Assembly (NCBI GenBank): GCA_038216155.1
Contig: JBBQQH010000002.1
Span: forward strand, 1-64,000
Origin: SZAS-103 sp038216155
Lineage (GTDB): Bacteria; Pseudomonadota; Gammaproteobacteria; Xanthomonadales; Xanthomonadaceae
Length of the DNA: 64,000 nt
Reading direction: 5' to 3'
Shown: positions 49,449 through 58,031 of the stretch, piece after piece
How the letters are laid out: each line of letters opens with the position of its first letter
Numbering within the stretch: position 1 is the stretch's first letter
The notes under the pieces: model-generated
What the model was told of the DNA's origin: nothing
Databases searched by the model: none
What the model saw: only the letters and a program-made list of their open reading frames with translations
Program-made: the position numbers and the translations under genes

Positions 49449-52004
49449 TCAATCGTCCTTCGGCGGCTCCGGCGTTGGTTCCGGCGCTGCAGATGCTGCG
49501 GCGATGACTGCGGTTTCCGGGGTGATCTTCAGGATCGTGTGGCGAAGTTCGCGGCCGAGGATCAGCTTGGCATCGCGCGCCCATCCATCCAGGCGATCGT
49601 CGAAGTCGAGCTTGCCGTTTGCGGCGACCTTCACCAGTTCGAGTTCACGCAGCTTTTGAATGAAGCCGCGAAACAACGCGCGATCGAAAAACTCTGGCGC
49701 GGCCGGCGCGTAAAGCAGCGACAGTCGCTGCGCGCTCATTTGGCACAATGTTTCCAGCTCGCCGGCCGACAGCGTTTGCGGGCCGTTTTTGACCAACACC
49801 GCGATCGCGATGAAGTAGCGCTCGAACGCCTGCTGCAAGCTATGGGCAAGCGAGCGCAGGCGGAACACTTCGTCGGTCTGGCCGGGGCCACGATGGATCA
49901 CGCCGGACTCGGCGTTGAACTTGAGCAAGCCTTCGGCCACGAACACGTCGATCGTGGCATCCAGCCGCTGCCCGAACTCGTCCTCGCTCCACGGCAGGAA
50001 CAATTCCTTCTGCAAAAACGGAAACAGTGCGCGACCCAGTTGCAGCACTCCGGTGCGCGTCATCCGCCGATTGTTCTGGAAACAGCACGCGATCCACGCG
50101 CAGGCGACGAACAGGTGCAGCACATTGTTCCGGTAGTACGTCTGCAACACCGCGGTCGCTTCGTCCATCCACAACACGTCGCCGAGCGCGTGGGGTGTGC
50201 GCTGCAGGATGCCGATGGTTTCGCCGTAGGCAATGATCGCGGCTGGATCGAGCGCGGTGACGGTGACGCGATCCGAATACGGCACCGCAGCAAGCAATCG
50301 TTTGTACAACGCCAGCAAGTCGATCAGGTCGGATTCGGACATCGCCCGCTTGGGCGTGGACAGGATGCTGAGCGCCAGCAAATTGACCGGATTGACGTCG
50401 GCGGCGCGATTGACGTTGATCTGGATGCGATTGGCGAGATCGTCGGTGGCCTGACTTAACCACTTCGGGCGCTCATCCTCGCTGATGCTCTGCTCGCGCC
50501 AATCGGGGGCGTGCTGATGCAGCACGTCGTCGAGAAGCACCGGCTCGCCGAAACTCACCGCGACCTTGCCGTAGCGCTTGCGCAGCACGCCGATCGCCCC
50601 GCGCAGAAGCGCCCAGGTGGTTTCCTTCTCTTTGGTCTGGCCGGACAGCTCGTCGAGGTAGCTGCCACCTTCCATCACTTTTTCGTAGCCGATGTACACC
50701 GGCTGGAACACGATCGGCCTGCGCGGCTGGCGCAGGAATCCTTGCACTGTCATCGCCAGCATGCCCGACTTTGGCTGCATCAAGCGACCGGTGCGCGAAC
50801 GTCCGCCTTCGATGAAATATTCCAGCGAAAACCCTTCGGCCACCAGCAACGCCACGTATTCGCTGAGCACGGTCGAATACAGTTTGCTGCCGCGCATGCT
50901 GCGGCGGATGAAAAAGGCGCCACCCTTGCGCAGCAACGGCCCGATCAGCGGCATATTGAGATTGACGCCGGCAACGATATGCGGCGGCACGATGCCATGC
51001 GTGTACAGCAGGTACGACAACAGCAAGTAGTCGATGTGGCTACGGTGCGAGGGCACGTAGACGACCTCGTGCCCGGGCGCGATGTCCTTGAGGGTGTCGA
51101 GGTGATGCATCTGCACGCCGTCGTACAGTCGGTTCCAGAACGGCTTGAGCAAGAACGACAGCGAGCGCACCACCGAGTGCGAATAGTCGGCGGCGATTTC
51201 CCAGGCGATGGCGTGCGCCTTGCCCCAGGCCTCGTCCATCTTGCTGTTGTCGCGCCGGGCCTGGTCTAGAATGGCCTGGCGTACCGGATCGGATTCCAGC
51301 ACGCGATCGACCAGCAACCGTCGGTGCGACAGATCTGGCCCGATCACTGCCGCGCGGATGCGCCCGAAGTGCACGCGCAGCACGCGAGCGAGTTTGCGCA
51401 CGCTGCGTTCGGGGGTGAGGTCCTCGGCCAGCGTGGCGCCCAGCTCGATCGGCGTAGCCAGCCGAACGATGGTGTTGCGGCCATTGAGCAAGATCGCCAG
51501 CAACCGTCGGAAGCGACCGACCAATGCCCAGTTTTCCGAAAACAATACCGAGAACCAGCCCGACTGTCGGTCTGGTGCGCGACCGACGAAGATCGACACC
51601 GGCAGCAGGCGCACGCCGAACTCCGGACGCGCGCGCTGCACATCAACCAGCTTGGCCAAGCCATCGGAATGCGTGCGCGCCTTTGGCCGGCCGAACCAGG
51701 CGCCACGACGGCGTGAGAGTGCGATGTAGGCGCGCTTGCGGCCGAGCGGATCGCCGGGCAGCGGCAGCAACGGCGAGGGCAGGCCGGCTTCGCGACACAC
51801 CCGTTCCAGGATCAGGGCGTTGGACAGCCCGTAGTGTTCCAGCACATAGCAGATCGGTCGGCCGTCCGCCGCCAGTTCGGCGAGTGGCTGGTCGGATTCA
51901 ACCCGAGGAGCGATCCATGGCCGCAGCATCCAGCCAAACAGGCGCGCCCACAGCGGAGGAGGCGGGCGAGGTTGCAAGGTGGCGGAGGCTTGCGATTCCA
52001 TCAT
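49449..52004 (-). CDS. plsB: Glycerol-3-phosphate 1-O-acyltransferase
   Basis: An 851-residue membrane-associated acyltransferase that makes lysophosphatidic acid from glycerol 3-phosphate and acyl-ACP or acyl-CoA, the first step of phospholipid synthesis. The acyltransferase motif HRSHIDY (His320, Asp325) is followed by the glycerophosphate-binding GGAFFIRRSM-like and FIEGGRSRTGR blocks and by IVFQPVYIGYEKVMEG. The length is that of E. coli PlsB (807) plus a little. ATG 52004 or 52001 is the probable start; no clear ribosome site is seen and GTG 52022 is possible. A lipoprotein gene lies 58 bp upstream. Confidence 0.95.
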   Translation of the reverse strand: MMESQASATLQPRPPPPLWARLFGWMLRPWIAPRVESDQPLAELAADGRPICYVLEHYGLSNALILERVCREAGLPSPLLPLPGDPLGRKRAYIALSRRRGAWFGRPKARTHSDGLAKLVDVQRARPEFGVRLLPVSIFVGRAPDRQSGWFSVLFSENWALVGRFRRLLAILLNGRNTIVRLATPIELGATLAEDLTPERSVRKLARVLRVHFGRIRAAVIGPDLSHRRLLVDRVLESDPVRQAILDQARRDNSKMDEAWGKAHAIAWEIAADYSHSVVRSLSFLLKPFWNRLYDGVQMHHLDTLKDIAPGHEVVYVPSHRSHIDYLLLSYLLYTHGIVPPHIVAGVNLNMPLIGPLLRKGGAFFIRRSMRGSKLYSTVLSEYVALLVAEGFSLEYFIEGGRSRTGRLMQPKSGMLAMTVQGFLRQPRRPIVFQPVYIGYEKVMEGGSYLDELSGQTKEKETTWALLRGAIGVLRKRYGKVAVSFGEPVLLDDVLHQHAPDWREQSISEDERPKWLSQATDDLANRIQINVNRAADVNPVNLLALSILSTPKRAMSESDLIDLLALYKRLLAAVPYSDRVTVTALDPAAIIAYGETIGILQRTPHALGDVLWMDEATAVLQTYYRNNVLHLFVACAWIACCFQNNRRMTRTGVLQLGRALFPFLQKELFLPWSEDEFGQRLDATIDVFVAEGLLKFNAESGVIHRGPGQTDEVFRLRSLAHSLQQAFERYFIAIAVLVKNGPQTLSAGELETLCQMSAQRLSLLYAPAAPEFFDRALFRGFIQKLRELELVKVAANGKLDFDDRLDGWARDAKLILGRELRHTILKITPETAVIAAASAAPEPTPEPPKDD

Positions 52005-52062
52005 CAGGGCCGAGCGGAGCACCGGAGTGCGCCGCTCGGCTCAACGCGTTGCATCGATGCGA

Positions 52063-53094
52063 TCAGTTGCCTTGCTGCTTGTCGCCGCTGTCGTCGGCAT
52101 TGGCCGGCGGCGTGGACATGTTGTCTTGCGCGCCTTGATCGGACGGGATCTCCTGCGGCGGCTCGCCGCTCGACATATCCGGTGCGCTGCCGTCGGTGGG
52201 CATCGCGTCGGGCGTCATCGTGTCCGACGTCATTGCGGGCGGAGCGACTTCAGCCGGCTTGGCCAACTGATCTTCGATATTCTTGACCGCGTCGGCGCTG
52301 TACCAGCGACCGTCGCGCTTGACCATGTTCACGTCATAGGTGATCGGCGTGTCCATCAGCGTGTAAGTCACCTTGACCACGGCGTTGTCACCGGTCTCGG
52401 AGACCTTGGTGGCGTCGAAGCTCGCTAGCGCCTTGTCGGTGTCGAAACCGTACACGCCCAGCGCCTTGCGCATGGCGCCGAGGGCGATGCCCATCTTTTG
52501 CGCTGCCTGCGGCAGGGTGAGCGCGCGCGCTTCCTCCAGCGTGTTCAGCTTCAAATCACGCGCACCAGTGACCACGACCTTGATCGCTTCCTTGGCCTTG
52601 TCCGGATTGGAAAATGGTGCCGTGGTCGCCCACTTGGTGATCGCGGTCAGCAGCGCTGAGGCCTGCGTCTTTTCTGCGGCGCTCATGGTGGTGCTGGACT
52701 GGATACCTTGTCCGGCCATGCCTGCAACCATCGGCACCATCATCTTGGCTTGCGGTTCGATCTGCGCCAGCTTTGGCTGGATTTCCGCGAACAATTTGTC
52801 CTCGGCATCCGCCGCAGTCATTTTGGTCATCTGATCGGTGAACTGCTTCTGCTCCTCGGCGGTAGGTGCCGGACGCTTGGCTGCTTCGTCCTTGTACTTG
52901 GCGTCGAGCTTGGCGTAAAGATCAGGCGGAACAATGATGTGGCTCAGGCGATCGTAATCGTTGGCGCGGATCGCTGCGGCGATGTCTTTGGTGGCGGTCA
53001 CCGGGTCCTTGGCGGCTTCGTTCGAATTTCCCTTGCAGCCGGCGAGCAGCAGCAAGGTGAGGCCAGCGGTCGCCAGCAGGTTGGTGCGTTTCAT
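52063..53094 (-). CDS. Hypothetical lipoprotein
   Basis: A 343-residue predicted lipoprotein (lipobox LLAGC, Cys20; ATG 53094 with GGAG upstream). The mature part is helical and Lys/Ala/Asp-rich, with a later segment NAVVKVTYTLMDTPITYDVNMVKRDGRW that resembles NTF2-like or lumazine-binding accessory domains. The last ~60 residues are Pro/Asp/Ser-rich and disordered. The function is unknown. It lies upstream of plsB on the same strand. Confidence 0.75.
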   Translation of the reverse strand: MKRTNLLATAGLTLLLLAGCKGNSNEAAKDPVTATKDIAAAIRANDYDRLSHIIVPPDLYAKLDAKYKDEAAKRPAPTAEEQKQFTDQMTKMTAADAEDKLFAEIQPKLAQIEPQAKMMVPMVAGMAGQGIQSSTTMSAAEKTQASALLTAITKWATTAPFSNPDKAKEAIKVVVTGARDLKLNTLEEARALTLPQAAQKMGIALGAMRKALGVYGFDTDKALASFDATKVSETGDNAVVKVTYTLMDTPITYDVNMVKRDGRWYSADAVKNIEDQLAKPAEVAPPAMTSDTMTPDAMPTDGSAPDMSSGEPPQEIPSDQGAQDNMSTPPANADDSGDKQQGN

Positions 53095-53269
53095 GGAGTA
53101 CTCCAGTTCAGGAACGTGCAATGTAGTGGTTGCGCGGTGTCGAAACAACAATCGCGACGCCGCAGCGGCGAAGATCGCGGCGCTGCCGATGGGTCGGCAC
53201 AACGCGGCTATCACTCCGGACAAACGCATTGCAGCAGGCGGGTCGGTCATTTCGCCGCGTGCGCAACCT

Positions 53270-54217
53270 TCAGCGCGTACGCAGGACCTCAATGATCGCG
53301 CGTCGACGCGCTTGTACCGGTTGCTGGTAGTCGTTGTTGAACAGCGCCGGCGCCCAGGAGCCATAGGTCGGGTTGGGCAGCAAAAACCAGCGCTCGCCGA
53401 CCCAGCCGTCAAACGGTTTCATCGCTGCTGCGCGACCTTCAATCGTATTGGTCGAAATAGTTGCAAAATCGCCGATCTGGTCGCCAAGTTGCATCAACAC
53501 CCTGTATCTGCGGCCAATGAACTGACGGCGACAGGTCTTGTCGGAGCCGATCTGTTCGCATCCTGGCACGAACTCGCCCAAGCCGAGGAACACCTGTGCA
53601 TTGGCGATTGGAAATCCCAGTTTGCGCAGGTTGGCCAGGGTCGCGGCCGACTGATCGGCGGTGCGGTTGGACAGGTAAAACACGGTGATGCCTTTTGTCG
53701 TCGCCGCCTTGGCGAACGCCAGCGCGCCTGGAATCGCCTGCGCGGCCTCTTCGTGAACCCAATCGTTCCAGGTGGCGTCGTCGTATTCGCGTCCGTCGCG
53801 AATCAGGCGCGCTTGATACGGCGAGTTGTCGAGCGTGGTTTCGTCCACGTCCAGGATCACCGCTGGCGACAGCTCGCGCGCGGAATTGATCCGTTCGTCC
53901 GGCGGCAGGGCGTCCCAGTTGCGATCGTGCAGCGCTGTGTCGAGCCGGTCGGTCGCGTCGCGAAAGGCCTGCTCGGACAGCAGGCGCGCTTCCATCGAGG
54001 TTTGCTGCCAGGCGACGGCGTTGAGCAAATCGTTAGGTGCCGCACCCAGCTCCGTCTTGTCAGTTGCCGAATTCGGTGCGGTGGTCGATGCAGAGGCCGC
54101 GCGCACGGCAGGTGCGGCTATGGGGCCTGCCTCAGCTTCGGCCAGCGGCCGCTGGGTAGCGCAACCTGAGAGGATCAAGGCAAGTGTTGCGGATAACAGG
54201 GTCGCGGAAATTCGCAT
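53270..54217 (-). CDS. e(P4)-family lipoprotein acid phosphatase (HAD class)
   Basis: A 315-residue lipoprotein: lipobox ILSGC (Cys19), then an HAD-type phosphatase with motif I VILDVDETTLDNS, motif II ITVFYLSNR, and a late acidic motif in LGDQIGDF. Haemophilus e(P4) is an outer-membrane 5'-nucleotidase/acid phosphatase used to recover nucleosides such as NMN. It should act on nucleotides in the periplasm or at the outer membrane. The start is ATG 54217. It follows the Rep helicase gene by 59 bp on the same strand but is probably separately transcribed. Confidence 0.9.
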   Translation of the reverse strand: MRISATLLSATLALILSGCATQRPLAEAEAGPIAAPAVRAASASTTAPNSATDKTELGAAPNDLLNAVAWQQTSMEARLLSEQAFRDATDRLDTALHDRNWDALPPDERINSARELSPAVILDVDETTLDNSPYQARLIRDGREYDDATWNDWVHEEAAQAIPGALAFAKAATTKGITVFYLSNRTADQSAATLANLRKLGFPIANAQVFLGLGEFVPGCEQIGSDKTCRRQFIGRRYRVLMQLGDQIGDFATISTNTIEGRAAAMKPFDGWVGERWFLLPNPTYGSWAPALFNNDYQQPVQARRRAIIEVLRTR

Positions 54218-54276
54218 GGGGGACACGTTTATAAGTAGGGCGTGGATGGTAACGCAGCACAATGACGGCTTTATGG

Positions 54277-56304
54277 TCAGTCGCCCAGCAGCGCCGCAAT
54301 CGCATCGAACTGTGCTCGCGACCGCTGCTGGCGGTGCTCGGCATCGCGCGCGGGGTCGTTGCCGTCGCGGTGCAGGTCGGCGGCGGGCAGCTCATCCAGG
54401 AACCGGCTCGGCCGACGCTGTTCAATCGATCCCCAACGCTTGATCTCGCGACTGTGCGATAGCCACAACGATTCCTTCGCACGGGTGATGCCGACGTACA
54501 GCAGCCGGCGCTCCTCCTCCAGCCGCCCTTCCTCGATGCTGGCCTCGTGCGGCAGCGTGCCGTCCTCGCAGCCGACGATGAACACGTAACGAAACTCCAG
54601 CCCTTTTGCCGCATGCAAACTCATCAGCCGCACCGCATTGCCCGGTTCACCGCGATCGGCATGCGACAGCAGGGCTAGCTGTGCGGCGAGCGCTCCGTTG
54701 CCCGACGCACGGTCGTCGAACCAGCCGGCCAGTTCGTCCAGATGCGCTTTGCGACGGGCGAAGCTGGCCTCGTCCTTGCACCCGCGACGCAGCATCGCCA
54801 ACAGCCCGCTGGTCTCAGCGGTGTTGCGGCAGACGGTTGCCGGCGATTCGCGTTCAGCGTCGCGATGTAGCCGTTGCAGGATCGCATTGAACTCGCCCAG
54901 TCCAGCCGCCGCGCGGGCTGGCAGTTGCTGCAGCAGCTGCGGTTGCAGCGACGCGCGCGCCAGCGACAGGCGCGCGTGCTGCGCCAGCTCCGCCAGCCGC
55001 GCGAGTGAGGTCGAGCCCACTTCGCGGCGCGGCGCGGCGATGGCGCGCAGGAATGCGGCGTCGTCTTCGGGATTGGCCAACACCCGCAGCCACGCCAGCA
55101 GATCTTTCACTTCGCCGCGATCAAGAAACGCGGTGCCGCCGGTCAGGTGGTAGGTGATGCGATGCAATTGCAGCGCTTTTTCCAGCGCCCGTGATTGATG
55201 ATTGCCGCGAAACAGCACGGCGAAATCGGATGGCTGCACGTCGCGCGATGCATCCAGCGGTCGGCCATCCAGCGTTGTCGGCTGACGGCTGGCGGCGTCC
55301 AGCAGGAATGCAATTTCTCCGGCCACGCGCTGCGCTTCGGCTTCGGCGTCCTTGCAGGCCCAAATGCGCACCGGCGCACCGTCGTCGTGCGTGCTCCACA
55401 GCTTTTTGACGTGCGCGTGCGGATTGCGCGCGATCAGCATATTTGCGCTGCGCAGGATGCGCGCGGTGCAGCGATAGTTTTGCTCCAAGGTGATCACCTT
55501 GAGTTGCGGATAGTCGACCGCGAGAGCGTCGAGATTTTCCGGATTGGCGCCGCGCCAAGCGTAGATGCTCTGGTCGTCATCGCCCACGCAAGTCAGCGCG
55601 CCGCGCGGCCCGGCCAGTTGCTTGAGCAGGCGATATTGCGCGCCGTTGGTGTCCTGGCACTCGTCCACCAGCAGGTAACGCAGGCGTTCGCGCCAAGTCG
55701 CGGCGAGCTCGGCGTCGCTCTCCAGCAGTTGCAGCGGCAGTCGGATCAAATCATCGAAATCGACCGCATTGAATGCAGCCAGTCGGCGCTGATACTGCGC
55801 ATAGATCGATGCCGCCTCGACTTCGCGCGCACTGCGGGCGGCGTCGCTCGCCTGCTCCGGTGACAGCGCCTCGTTCTTGGCTCGCGAAACGAGTTGGCGC
55901 AGCGCATCAATCGCATCGTTCTTCGCGCCGTTCGGCGCGAGATCCTTGATGATCGCCCGCGAGTCGTCACTGTCGAACACCGAAAATCCGCGACGCAATC
56001 CGGCGCGAGCATGTTCCAGATGCAGGATGCGCAAGCCCAGCGCGTGGAACGTGCAGATCGTCGGCCCGTCGGCATCGACCTTGCCACGCAGCAGCCGTCC
56101 GACGCGCTCGCGCATCTCGCGTGCTGCCTTGTTGGTGAAGGTGATCGCGGCGATCTGCGTCGGCACCATTGCGTGGCGATGGATCAGGTGCGCAATCTTC
56201 TCGGTGATCACCCGGGTCTTGCCGCTTCCCGCGCCCGCCAGCACCAGCAGCGGCCCGTCGCAATACTCGACGGCGTCGCTTTGTGCGGGATTGAGTGTGG
56301 GCAT
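54277..56304 (-). CDS. rep: ATP-dependent DNA helicase Rep
   Basis: A 675-residue superfamily 1A 3'-5' helicase, the length of E. coli Rep (673). It has the Q motif NPAQSDAV, Walker A GAGSGKT (24-30), ITFTNKAAREM, motif II VDECQDTNGAQ, motif III GDDDQSIYAWRGA, motif IV LEQNYRC and the final VMSLHAAKGLEF/YVGITRAKESL blocks. Rep helps replication forks past bound proteins and in restart. The start ATG 56304 gives the usual MPTLNPAQ N-terminus. It is divergent from the Sel1-type gene. Confidence 0.95.
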   Translation of the reverse strand: MPTLNPAQSDAVEYCDGPLLVLAGAGSGKTRVITEKIAHLIHRHAMVPTQIAAITFTNKAAREMRERVGRLLRGKVDADGPTICTFHALGLRILHLEHARAGLRRGFSVFDSDDSRAIIKDLAPNGAKNDAIDALRQLVSRAKNEALSPEQASDAARSAREVEAASIYAQYQRRLAAFNAVDFDDLIRLPLQLLESDAELAATWRERLRYLLVDECQDTNGAQYRLLKQLAGPRGALTCVGDDDQSIYAWRGANPENLDALAVDYPQLKVITLEQNYRCTARILRSANMLIARNPHAHVKKLWSTHDDGAPVRIWACKDAEAEAQRVAGEIAFLLDAASRQPTTLDGRPLDASRDVQPSDFAVLFRGNHQSRALEKALQLHRITYHLTGGTAFLDRGEVKDLLAWLRVLANPEDDAAFLRAIAAPRREVGSTSLARLAELAQHARLSLARASLQPQLLQQLPARAAAGLGEFNAILQRLHRDAERESPATVCRNTAETSGLLAMLRRGCKDEASFARRKAHLDELAGWFDDRASGNGALAAQLALLSHADRGEPGNAVRLMSLHAAKGLEFRYVFIVGCEDGTLPHEASIEEGRLEEERRLLYVGITRAKESLWLSHSREIKRWGSIEQRRPSRFLDELPAADLHRDGNDPARDAEHRQQRSRAQFDAIAALLGD

Positions 56305-56409
56305 CGGCTGCAATGTGTTCGGGCGGCACAGTGTAGCGAGCTTGCCGGCGTCGGCTCGTGTGATTGCTATGATCGCGGCCAGTCCCGCCATCGATCCGGT
56401 GCGTCCGCC

Positions 56410-57210
56410 ATGCGTCTTGTCGCGAGCCTGTTGTTACTGTTGCTGGCCGCGCCGGCGCTCGCGCAGGACGCACCAGCGGGTGCGCCTGAATCTGCATCCG
56501 CGCCGCAGCCAGCCGCAGCCAATCCGCTGGCCGGTACCAGCGATTTTCTCGAATACCACCCCGATCTGAAATATCGCAAGAAGGGACTGGAAGCGTACGA
56601 GCGCGACAGCTTCCCGCGAGCAGCGGCATTTTTTCGCAAAGCCGCGCGCTACGCGGACAAACCGTCGCAGGCGATGGTCGCGCAGATGCTTTGGCGCGGT
56701 GAAGGCGTGACCGTGGATCGCCCGTTGGCTTACGCGTGGATGGATCTGGCCGCCGAGCGCCGGTATCCCTCCTTCGTCGCGTTTCGCGAACACTTCTGGC
56801 AACAACTGGATGCAGCCCAGCGCCAGCAGGCGATTGAGGTCGGCAAGGCGGTGTATGCCGAATTCAGTGACGCGGTGGCCAAGCCGCGGTTTGCTGCCGC
56901 ACTGGAACGCGGACGCTCGCACACCACCGGAAGCCGCACCGGATTTGTCGGCAATCTGCAGATCATGGTTCCCGGCCCGGGCGGCGAATGGATCACGATT
57001 CCCGCCAATCGCTATTACGCGCCGCGGTTCTGGCAGGACAAGGATTACTGGGCCTGGCAGGATCAGGTGTGGAAAGCGCCACTGCACGGGAACGTGTTGA
57101 TCGGACCATTGCAGGCGGTGCACAAGGTCGACCCAAACCGACCGCCACAGCCTACCGACACGATCGATGCGTCTAGCCCGCAACCGACGCCCGACAAGGA
57201 CCAGCACTGA
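56410..57210 (+). CDS. Exported Sel1-repeat-like protein
   Basis: A 266-residue protein with a signal peptide (1-18, ALA-QD). It carries helical Sel1/TPR-like units: SFPRAAAFFRKAARYADKPSQAMVAQMLWRGEGV and VDRPLAYAWMDLAAERRYPSF, enough for one to two repeats. The C-terminal third is Pro/Trp-rich (FWQDKDYWAWQDQVW) and unassigned. Such proteins mediate protein-protein contacts in the periplasm. tdk starts 3 bp after its stop, so they share a transcript, without clear functional link. Confidence 0.85.
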   Translation: MRLVASLLLLLLAAPALAQDAPAGAPESASAPQPAAANPLAGTSDFLEYHPDLKYRKKGLEAYERDSFPRAAAFFRKAARYADKPSQAMVAQMLWRGEGVTVDRPLAYAWMDLAAERRYPSFVAFREHFWQQLDAAQRQQAIEVGKAVYAEFSDAVAKPRFAAALERGRSHTTGSRTGFVGNLQIMVPGPGGEWITIPANRYYAPRFWQDKDYWAWQDQVWKAPLHGNVLIGPLQAVHKVDPNRPPQPTDTIDASSPQPTPDKDQH

Positions 57211-57213
57211 GCC

Positions 57214-57837
57214 ATGGCCAAACTGTATTTCTACTTTTCAGCGATGAACGCGGGCAAGACCACGACCTTGCTGCAGAGCGCGCACAACTATCACGAGCGC
57301 GGCATGCGCACGTTGATCCTGACCCCGCAGCTGGACGACCGTTATGGCACCGGCGTGGTCGCATCGCGGATTGGCCTGAAGGCGCCCGCGCGCATCTTCG
57401 ATAGCGAAGACGATCTGCTCGGCATCGTGCGCCACGACATCGCCACCCACGGTCCGCTGCATTGCGTGCTGCTGGACGAGGCGCAATTCCTGCGCAAGCC
57501 GCAGGCCTGGCAACTGGGTGAGATCGTCGATGTACTCGGGATTCCGGTGCTCGCCTACGGCCTGCGCACGGATTTTCGCGGCGAGTTGTTCGAGGGCAGC
57601 CAGTACCTGTTGGCCTGGGCGGACGAGTTGATCGAGATCAAGACCATCTGCCACAGCGGCCGCAAGGCGACCATGGTGGTGCGCGTGGATGCTGCCGGGC
57701 GCGCGGTGACTCAGGGGCCGCAGGTGGAGATCGGTGGCAACGAGCGTTATGTGTCGGTCTCGCGCGCGGAGTTCAAGAAGGTGATGGCCGGCGAGGGCGC
57801 GATCCCGCTGCTGCAGCAGGAATTGCCGTTGGGCTGA
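57214..57837 (+). CDS. tdk: Thymidine kinase
   Basis: A 207-residue type II thymidine kinase that phosphorylates thymidine to dTMP for salvage. It begins MAKLYFYFSAMNAGKTTTLL with the Walker A SAMNAGKT; CVLLDEAQFL holds the Walker B Asp and the catalytic Glu; AYGLRTDF and the lasso-loop region before the C-terminus are conserved. The four zinc cysteines usual in type II kinases are largely missing (one Cys, in ICHSGRKA), as in many proteobacterial Tdk. It converges with the kinase gene; a palindromic repeat lies between. Confidence 0.95.
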   Translation: MAKLYFYFSAMNAGKTTTLLQSAHNYHERGMRTLILTPQLDDRYGTGVVASRIGLKAPARIFDSEDDLLGIVRHDIATHGPLHCVLLDEAQFLRKPQAWQLGEIVDVLGIPVLAYGLRTDFRGELFEGSQYLLAWADELIEIKTICHSGRKATMVVRVDAAGRAVTQGPQVEIGGNERYVSVSRAEFKKVMAGEGAIPLLQQELPLG

Positions 57838-57913
57838 GACGTTTCGCGAACTGGTTCATTCGTTGCCGACGGTCGCATCCAGCAGGCGCAGAAACACCTG
57901 AAACCTCGGAGAC

Positions 57914-57991
57914 TCGTCATCCCCGCGAAAGCTCGGATCCAGTGCTCTTGAAGCCATTGGAGCAAAGACGCTGGATTCCCGCTTTCGCGGG
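57914..57991. repeat. Palindromic repeat between tdk and the kinase gene
   Basis: CCCGCGAAAGC (57922-57932) pairs with GCTTTCGCGGG (57981-57991), extended by GGATCCAG against CTGGATTCC. The ends match the CGTCATTCCCGCGAA family at 41851-41990. It sits between two convergent genes and may stop transcription from both sides. Confidence 0.75.
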
Positions 57992-58031
57992 CACAACGAA
58001 CAATAAATAGGGCTTTAAGGTTTCCCCGCGC

